A stretch of 64,000 bases of DNA from the NCBI RefSeq assembly GCF_020283565.1, contig NC_060060.1, positions 43,214,001-43,278,000 of the forward strand. Direction: 5' to 3'. The position numbers and the translations under genes were made by a program. The notes below the pieces were generated by a model. That model was not told where the DNA came from. It made no database searches and saw only the letters and a list, made by a program, of their open reading frames with translations. Each line of letters begins with the position of its first letter. Position 1 is the stretch's first letter. Of this stretch, positions 56,408-64,000 are shown piece after piece. This DNA is from Trifolium pratense. Its lineage: Eukaryota; Streptophyta; Magnoliopsida; Fabales; Fabaceae.

Positions 56408-57536
56408 TCTGTCACTGTTCTGTTGTGTTGTGAATTGTGAATAAAAGTAAATATTTATGGAAATATATATATAAGATAAGATATAAGATCGTTTTTTTCT
56501 TTTCTAAGATATAAGATCGATTTGAATAAAGAGAAAAAAGAATATGCACCGTCAAACAATATCAACTCTGTTTTCCGCTACATCACCCAACTAAATCTCA
56601 TTTTCTTAATATTATGTGGAAGAATGTTTTATTCTTACTGGTTGTCGGAGTAAAATTAATTTACACTAACGGTGCGTAATCTTTAAACTCTTGAATAAAA
56701 CTAAAGATTTATGTTAATCTAATCGAATTTAATTGTTGTGAATCGTCGGTGTAAAGATATATTATTAGACGCATATGTAAAATAACTTTACACTGACAAT
56801 GTATATATAAATTAAATTCTAAATAAGCTGGGGATCGAACCCAGAACCTATAGCATACCACTCAAACTCCTCACCACTAGATCAAACTTAGTGGCTTAGT
56901 ATTTCATTTTTTCTGTTAACTAGTTTAGTGGCTAAAATTTTACATTTTAACATGAGATAGTGGGAGTATCGAGGTTCGAACTCGATCCACACTAAATTGG
57001 ATCGTTTTTTTTTAAAATTGATCATCCAAAGTTACTAATTTATCTTTATTACTTTTAACCACGTTACAAGTTTTATAGCCTTCATTGTAATTTCACTAAA
57101 AAATTAAAAAAATATATAGAAAAAATATAAGATAAATACAAAAAAAAAAACTGATACGCTTAAAAATAGAAACATAACATATTATGGATTGGAACAAAAC
57201 AGAACAATCTATACTCATAAAAAAAGCAATTAAACAGATTAATACGATCAACTCAGTAATAATACAGTAAAGTTTTTTTTTTTTGAAGAATACGATAAAG
57301 TTATTTACTATACCAAATTTACTAAATTATCCTAAATATTCATAATCAAATTTATAATTTTTTATTAAAAAATATACACGGGACTATTGTTTTTGACAAA
57401 TATATAATTTTTTTAATAATTTATCATTTTTTTTAAAGCGTATTTATCATTGATAATTATAATCAAATTTATTAAGTTAATAAGTGTTGGATATTTGAAT
57501 TGGCTTAATTTTGCTAAAACAAATATACTAACAAGA
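56408..57536. other. Intergenic with two opposed tRNA-box (SINE-like) heads
   Basis: Promoter region of the 56-kb gene, then at 56822-56900 (minus: TGATCTAGTGGTGAG and GGGTTCGATCCCC) and at 56922-56990 (plus: AGTTTAGTGGCTAAAA and GAGGTTCGAACTCGATCC) two Pol III A/B-box pairs in opposite orientation, probably SINE heads. The rest is AT-rich. Confidence 0.4.
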
Positions 57537-58491
57537 TGTTGGAAAACATGTTACAACATCATATTTGCTAAGGAAATTTCGCGCATTTAATGAGAGCATC
57601 TGCTATATATGGAAATCCACTTAAGAGCACGCTCAATGGAGATTTGATCTGATCAGGAGCTTTAAGGATAAGACAAACTTAATGGAATAGCTGGATGACT
57701 TATCCTATCTTATAAAGTCCTTTAAACACTTTTGGAAAGTCTTGATATATCTTTAATGAAGATTGAAAAAGTATCAGATTACCTTTTATGATTGACAAGG
57801 AGCGTCCTATCAGTAATGAAGTAAGAGGAGCGTGCTAAGATCATTATATATACGAAGACCAAGCTCAAGACTAAGTATCTTATTGAAAAGTATTAGTTAC
57901 ACATATTGAGTCTTGTTGAGTCTTTTATTGTTTAATTGTAATTCTTGCTTGTGGATTCTATAACACGAGTTAAGAAGTAAGTTTATTATTTTAAGGTGAC
58001 TCCTAAGCTTTGAAGTACGGAGTTTACCGTGTGTGATTCACTTGAAGCTTTTAAGCAAAAGTGAAGTAGTGTCTTGGTAAGTTGTTGCCACATCATTCCC
58101 AACATTGTTTAAACAACACAGGTTGTGTTGTGTGAGTGGAAGTGAGATGGGATCTCATGTCTAGGAGTTCCTAGGCAGAAGTTGCATGAGTAGTGTCGAG
58201 GTTATAAGGCGTAAACCAGGGGTGTGCTGGAGGTCTTAGTTTAAGGCGTAAATCCTAGGGTTTGCTGGAGGTCTTAGTAACTAGAGCTATTAGTGGATTT
58301 CCTTCCTGGATTGGTATCCCCCAGAGTAGGCAGTTGGCTGAACTGGGTTAACAATTACTTGTGCACTTTATTTATTTTCTGTCAGTATTTTATATGTTAT
58401 GTAAGATGTGCCAACAATAGAAACAACATTATTCATAAAGTAGTTGTTGGGACATCTTCGGTAACATCATTCTAGTGATACCAGAATTTCA
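57537..58491 (+). repeat. SIRE-like copia 5' LTR (~955 bp)
   Basis: Starts TGTTGGAAAACATGTTACAA and ends ...CCAGAATTTCA, followed by a PBS-like TTGGCATCAGAGCAGAC (58493-58509). A TATA-like TATATATACGAAG (57845-57857) lies within. The 3' partner is not in the window. Confidence 0.6.
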
Positions 58492-58529
58492 ATTGGCATC
58501 AGAGCAGACACCCTGTTCTATTATTTTGG

Positions 58530-59812
58530 GTGAGCTCCAGGGAAGTACTTTCTGGTACAATGGATAAAGAAGGAGGGTCATTGTCTAAACCCCCTTTACT
58601 GACAGGTCCTGAGAACTATGACTATTGGAAATCTCGTATGGAGGCTTTCATAAAATCAATTGACAGCAGGACATGGAAGGCTGTGATGCGTGGATGGGAA
58701 CCACCAATGGTTCTTGACAAGGATGGCAAGAAAACTGATGTAAAGAAGCCAGATGACGAATGGACAAAAGATGAGGATGATCTAGCACTTGGCAACTCCA
58801 AAGCCTTGTATGCAATTTTCAATGGTGTGGATGCTAACATGTTCAGGCTTGTCAAGAGATGTACTACTGCTAAGCATGCCTGGGAAATTCTGAGAAAAGC
58901 TCATGAAGGAACATCTAAAGTAAAGCTATCTAAGCTTCAGATGCTTAAAACCAATTTTGAGAATCTCAGAATGAAGGAGGAGGAAAGCATTCATGACTTT
59001 CAAATGAATGTGTTTGACTTTGCAAATTCGTTTGATGTACTTGGAAAACCTATCTCAGATGAGGAGCTAGTTGGAAAAATACTCAGATTTTTGCCTAAAA
59101 GATTTGATATGAAGGTGACAGCCATTGAGGAGGCTCATGATCTTTCAAGTCTAAATTTAGATGAACTCATAGGATCACTCCAAACCTATGAAATTGGCTT
59201 GAACAGGAGGAATGAAAAGAAAGATAAGAATCTAGCATTTTCTTCAAAAAGTGCTGCTGATAACTTACAAATTGAATTTGAAGGAGAAGAAAGCTTAGCT
59301 GAGTCTATGGCTATGCTTGGGAGACAGTTCAACAAGTTGATGAAGAAAGTGGACCAAAGACCCAAGTCAAATGGTCGATTCAACAACAACAAATAGTCCA
59401 GCTTTCAGAAAAAGACAAATGAAGATGAAAGAGGAGTAAGATGCCATGAATGTGAAGGTTTTGGCCATATCAGAACAGAATGTCCAACCTTTCTAAAAAG
59501 GCAAAAGAAAAGCCTTGTGGTTTCATGGTCTGATACAGATTCAGAGGAAGAAGAATCTGCTAAATTTGTTAATGCATTAACAGGAGTTTCTGTATCTGAC
59601 TCAGAATCATGTGATGATGAGGTAACTTATGAAGAACTAGCTGCTACTTACAAAGATCTTCATAATAGAAGCATAGAGGTTTGCAAAGCATTGGAGAAAC
59701 AAAAGAAAATCAATGGCAAACTACAAGCTGAAAAAATTGAATTACTCACAAACATTGAAAATCTCAACATTAAGGTTGAAGATCAGAGTAGTCAAATTCA
59801 TCAGTTTTACAA
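58530..59812 (+). pseudogene. SIRE-like copia gag, interrupted and truncated
   Basis: UBN2-type gag: LTGPENYDYWKSRMEAFI, AWEILRKAHEGTSKVK, LRMKEEESIHDF, ILRFLPKRFD; then a TAG at 59394-59396, after which the same frame continues with a zinc knuckle CHECEGFGHIRTECP (CX2CX4HX4C, about 59445-59490), an acidic stretch (SDTDSEEEESAKF) and a coiled coil (LEKQKKINGKL). The frame ends in an A-run at 59811 where homology stops; protease and pol are missing. One stop apart from truncation suggests fairly recent decay. Confidence 0.85.
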
Positions 59813-59827
59813 AAAAAATAGCACAAT

Positions 59828-60503
59828 TTTTTTTAGGCAATAGAAAACATATATTAAATAAAAATAAAAATAAAAAATACAGAGATTGGGGGAACATTAG
59901 ATCTGACCTAATTACAATCCAAACAGAAATACATCGTGATTATACAAATAAGGTGGAACAACCCTAATCAATTCTAACAATACAAACCCTCTTCATGAGC
60001 GCAACCCAGCGAACACGCGTACGGGCGCGAAACCAAGTTACAAAAAAAGATGAAGAGTGAGAGCATCGGCAGATATCAACAAGGGTTCAAAATTAGCGAA
60101 TGAATGAACCGCCAACACAGTACCAAATCCACGTACCAACAACCCCCTTAGCAAAGCAGCAGGCATAAAAGCTCTTTCGAGCAAACATGTCGAACACAGT
60201 CACAAGAACTGAGACGGATAATAAGACAAAGTGGCGGTAACTCAAACGCCTTGAGTCATGAAGATCTCAACAGATCTGGAGCAACAGAGAAGCAAAGAAC
60301 ATCAGATCTCCAACACAATTAGAACCAAGAACAAACGTAATTGAACCCAGATAGAGGGATGAAACCAACGCGTTAGAAAAACAAATAGCCCTTTCGAATT
60401 AATAAAACCAAACCCTTTCGGGTTTATGAAGCCAAATGCAACCACATCTCCGAGAAGAACAGAACACAACAAACAATACAAAAAATAACAAACTTTCTAC
60501 CAT
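59828..60503 (-). mobile_element. LINE-like retroposon, 5'-truncated, with 11-bp target duplication
   Basis: 676 bp between copies of AATAGCACAAT (59817-59827 and 60504-60514). The minus strand ends in TTTTCTATTGCC followed by an A8 tail (T-run at 59828-59834), preceded by an ATTTTTATTTTTATTTTT-type stretch; no reading frame remains. A poly(A) end plus target duplication indicates target-primed insertion; LINE 3' end is my best guess, a long SINE the alternative. Confidence 0.7.
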
Positions 60504-60565
60504 AATAGCACAATAGTTCCACTTTTATTTTAACATATTATATGACACTTTTTTTAAATATTTTA

Positions 60566-60584
60566 TCTATACTATATATAAAGA

Positions 60585-60623
<39 letters not shown>

Positions 60624-60864
60624 TTTAAACAAAAAAAAAAGAGGATATATGAGTTTTGGTGTGGACTTTTCATAATACCAATAATACCCTTGATTTTTTT
60701 AGTAGCAACAAAAATCTTTTATTAACAAACTAACCATAACATAAGATACATTTTTTTTAGCAGCAAAAATCTTTTATTAATAAATTCACCATAATATAAG
60801 ACTTTTTTTCGGACATAAGTTAGACACAGACAGACGCGGAACGCGCTTGCCTGGCCTGTTCTAA
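60566..60864 (+). mobile_element. Candidate small Helitron
   Basis: Begins after A with TCTATACTATATATAAAGAG, contains a (TA)n expansion (60588-60620) and a TGAGTTTTGGTGTGGACTTT body, and ends near ACGCGGAACGCG (short hairpin, 60834-60845), 15 bases, then CTAA (60861-60864). The following base is A rather than T, so the 3' end is tentative. Confidence 0.4.
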
Positions 60865-60984
60865 ATAAATTTTCTACCATAATATAATGACAAACTTAAA
60901 TATCAAATAAAAGTTAATAATCCGTGCGAATACACATTTTTTTTTGTCAAGTAGCCTAATGACTATAGTCTCACACATTTAGGC

Positions 60985-61157
60985 CTCATTTGACCCTACT
61001 TATTTTCTACTTATTTTCTTCTCTTAAAAATAGTAACAAGTAAAAAACTATGTTTGACCCAACTTTTCCTTATTTTCTACTTTTTTTACTTTATTTTTCT
61101 ACTTCTCTATTTCTTTTAAGGCGAAGTAGAAAAGTAAAAAATAAGTAGGGCCAAATA
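60985..61157. mobile_element. MITE with diverged TIRs (hAT-like)
   Basis: Left CATTTGACCCTACTTATTTT and inverted right TATTTGGCCCTACTTATTTT with TCTACTT following in both; a further internal TTTGACCCAACTTTTCC copy. About 170 bp. Confidence 0.6.
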
Positions 61158-63005
61158 AAATATGGAGAAATGTGAAATTTGGGTTCAAACGCCGACACTC
61201 CAATAACTCGTAAACTAGTGTAATACGGAAAAGGATCCTCTCCCATACTTTTTTTCATCCAATGCAATCTTAGCCTTTCATTAAATTATCAATACAATTT
61301 AAATTTTTTTAATAAACAAATGAATGGTGAAGATGTGGACAGGATCTCCTGCAGTGAAAATTGCACCGGAGAGAACCCAAGCCTGGTGTAACAGTAATAC
61401 TATTAAACTCGTATTTGTATCACATTTGTATCCGCTAAATGCGGAAATTGTTGAGGCAAAATCCATTTTAGTGTTTTAATGACAACAAACCTTATGGAAT
61501 AAATGTTAAGTTTTATGAATGGTGATCTACTGATGTTTGCACTTGAGTTTTTGTTGAAAGATAGATATTATCAAGTGGACGAGCTAGAGGCTACTCACGT
61601 CAACAAGTGCATTTATATACTCAAACAATGAAAGAATTTGAGTATCATCAGATAATTACAACAGTAGTATCACAAGCTTCAAGAAGATTTTTAAAGACTG
61701 TTGTTTTGAATCATAAAAAGATTCATCGAAGGATCAAGCAAGAAAGTGAGTTTCATGGATAATTGTCTTCCTCATCACTCAAGGATCTCAACAAGTATTG
61801 AATAATCAAGGAAGAATTTGAGGATCATAGCTGAAGAATCAAGATGGAAAAACCTACATCACAAGCTACTCAAGAATATATTGATTTTATGTGACAAGGG
61901 TTACAATGAGTTTTTGAGTTATATGCTTTGAGGATTTACTACTACAATTAATATTAATGGGAATGATGCATTCATTGAGGATCTTCAAAACCTACTCAAA
62001 GTATCATTTTACTAAAGTTTCTCAAGATGACAACGTTTGAGAATGATGGTCCATGAGTTTTTCAAAGGAGCTTATGCACAAGGAATAAAAGTTTTAATCA
62101 TTCTCAATGATGAGTACTCTCATGCCTCCACTAAAGAATCTTAAAGATCATCAATGAGCAAGCAACCATGTGTGCAAAACATCAAAGAGGAATTGTGGGA
62201 AGTTTTGCAGCAGCAAGATTTCAAGTTAATTGATCAAGATCACGTGTCTCACTCCTTGAAGAAAATCTTGAATGTTGGTTCAAGAATGCTCTGAGAACAT
62301 TCTACAGTTTATGCTTCATTCTCTCCAAGAACGAGCTTCATAGCAAAAGTACTTATTTCTTTAAGTCAACTCTGTTCAAGACAAAGAAACACTTTTATCT
62401 TGGTTTTAACTCACAAGATCACAACAATTTATGATCAATTAAGGCAAGGAATATTTGGGAGAAAAGTGACTTTCCCCTTTGGCCATAGTTAAGGATCAAG
62501 CATGTGCAACATGATAAATTCTCAAGACAACATCTCATCAGGTGTATCAAGAGTGTTTAGACAATGTTTACATAGACCAATGAGAATGGGACAACACATC
62601 TTCAACTATTAGTTGTCATGTACTTTCAAAAGGATATTATATGAACATTCTCCCATGTGTTTTATTTTGTTCAAGAAGAATGTACATGGAAAGTACATCA
62701 TGAACAGTTCCAAGAAGGACAATACAGCTGCTTCCTCTACATATTACAGCTGGTTTCTGTCATGCATCAAATCTGCTTCAAAAGAACAAAGTCATATATT
62801 ACCCAGTCTGGAGAACACTCTGAGAACGATGCTGAGAATGTCTGTCCTTTACATTTGAAGATGCAAACTCATCTACAGCTGGCCAAAACGTGTTTAAATG
62901 ATTTGTAACGGCTATACTTGGTGGAAAAGCAATGGACAACTATCTACAACTCACTGCAAGCTGTCATTATGGCTCTTTTGTTTGAAAATATGAAGAACAG
63001 CAGAG

Positions 63006-63025
63006 AGAACGTTCTGAGAAAGAAC
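63006..63025 (+). promoter_or_regulatory. Heat-shock-element-like cluster upstream of LTR TATA box
   Basis: AGAACGTTCTGAGAAAGAAC: nGAAn units in 5-bp phase at 63006-63010 and 63021-63025 with an inverted nTTCn at 63011-63015; the third position is shifted by one base (gap-type HSE). It lies 113 bp upstream of TATAAAAG (63138). Similar GAACGTTC words occur at 63862-63871 and 63895-63904, and GAACATTC at 62294-62303. Confidence 0.45.
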
Positions 63026-63137
63026 AGTCAGAACTTATCTACTTAACAATTCAGCATGCATGAGCTGTCTATTTTGAAGCAACTAGCCGTTGGAAAACTT
63101 CCTTTGGGACCAAGGAACTGAAGACTCAAGGTTCAAC

Positions 63138-63145
63138 TATAAAAG
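63138..63145 (+). promoter_or_regulatory. TATA box of SIRE-like LTR
   Basis: TATAAAAG in an otherwise mixed-composition stretch, followed about 30 bp on by a purine-rich start region; the position in the last third of the LTR fits the U3/R border. Confidence 0.55.
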
Positions 63146-64000
63146 GAAGGCTTTGGCAACATTGAAGAGCAAGAGTTGAAGCTACAAATCATCAATCACT
63201 TGTTTTTGTCTACAAGTCATGAAACTCTTCTTTTATCACTCACACTCAAGATCTACATTCTCATCATACTTCTGAGTTTAGAGTGTTTTTATTTGCTTCT
63301 CAAACCAACCTTTGAGTTTCTAAAAGCAAATAACTCAAGAGACCATTTTTCAACATAACCCATTTTTAAGTGGTTACATCTTTGTCTCTTTATTTAAATC
63401 TCTCTCACTCCAAACATTGTAATCTCAATACTAGGATCAGTATATCATTTGAGTGAACTGAGAGTTTTTTCCATTGTAACAAGCTTCTCAATTGTTTGAG
63501 TTTTTGTAAAAGCTTGAAGATCCAAACCATCATCATTTGTAAAAGATTGGCTCAAGTCAATACGTAACTATTGATTGAGTGACACCTTATAAAGTCTGGA
63601 GGACTTAGGTAGATCAAGCGAGTGAAGCTTGGAAGATTATGATCTTGGACTAGATCAAGGAAGAAGTGTAATTTGAGATCGGTAGTATCTCATATTGGAT
63701 AATCTCACAGGAGCGTGAGGACTGGAGTAGCCCATACTATTAGGGGGTGAACCAGGATAATTGTTTGTGTGTTGTTTCTCTTCCTTATTCTCTTTTATTT
63801 ACTGTAAACACACATCACACAAAGCACTTCATTATATTTAATTTGAATTGTCACGCAGTAGAGAACGTTCCCAGAACAATCTATTTTATAGTAAAGAACG
63901 TTCTCAGACCAAGCTGTTCTATAATTCACTAACATTTATCCAAGTATACACTTGAGATCAATTTTGTAGAATGCAGGATTAATTTTTAAAAAAGGGTCAC

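Larger units (their letters stand above)
61449..64000 (+). repeat. Long SIRE-like LTR, runs off the window
   Basis: Begins TGTTGAGGCAAAATCCATTT, the usual start of legume SIRE LTRs, and continues non-coding to the window edge, where AATTTTTAAAAAAGGGTCAC resembles the LTR end just before the PBS. A TATA box (TATAAAAG, 63138-63145), a downstream transcribed leader (63170 on) and repeated GAAnnTTC words are present. The small open frames here (e.g. 62613-62908) have no domain. At least 2.55 kb long; no target duplication can be tested. Confidence 0.6.

Noticed and set aside
63176..63932. Small frames in the right-hand LTR
   Set aside because: Located in non-coding LTR leader sequence; no domain.

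Overview
This is a plant nuclear window: AT-rich, intron-split genes, long intergenic stretches full of old transposons. The codon use, the TIR-NBS-LRR gene and the SIRE/copia/SINE/MITE families suggest a papilionoid legume (Medicago/Trifolium/Cicer-like); that is inference, no search was run.

Genes from left to right: (1) first exon of a Gfo/Idh/MocA oxidoreductase leaving the window on the minus strand (58-522); (2) a 21-exon plastid-type ABC1 atypical kinase on + (6064-19044), whose introns hold a hAT-like MITE, a SINE, a complete TRIM retroelement and a tandemly amplified copia integrase fragment; (3) a five-exon TIR-NBS-LRR immune receptor on + (20393-24472); (4) a broken, intron-retaining copy of the 3' end of the ABC1 kinase (24826-26000), so the receptor sits between the two copies; (5) an intronless LRR receptor-like protein on - (26792-30178); (6) an HSP90 co-chaperone p23 gene on + (34769-37168); (7) a four-MA3-domain translation regulator of the MRF/PDCD4-like type on + (39968-43196); (8) a small membrane protein candidate on - (52545-52758 plus unknown upstream exon); (9) first exon of an unknown protein on - (56012-56407).

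The rest is mobile-element ground: a copia element in which the integrase is fused in frame to RNase H by an internal deletion (3290-5701), a CACTA end (32406-33390), a 1.2-kb long-TIR element abutting the p23 promoter (33393-34602), Athila-like gag and LTR debris (44740-45680), a MULE-type MITE with a 9-bp target duplication and a palindrome array (46119-46562), a ~490-bp foldback (46800-47291), several SINEs with clear target duplications (39263-39417, 50073-50138, 51517-51702), a Stowaway MITE (51812-52098), a SIRE-like copia LTR plus gag (57537-59812), a LINE-like insertion (59828-60503) and a second long SIRE-like LTR running off the right edge (61449-64000) with heat-shock-element-like motifs upstream of its TATA box.

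Functionally the interesting core is 20-30 kb, where an intracellular (TNL) and a cell-surface (RLP) immune receptor lie about 2.3 kb apart beside a local segmental duplication. No undescribed gene system is evident; the novelty lies in element structure and gene/element juxtaposition.
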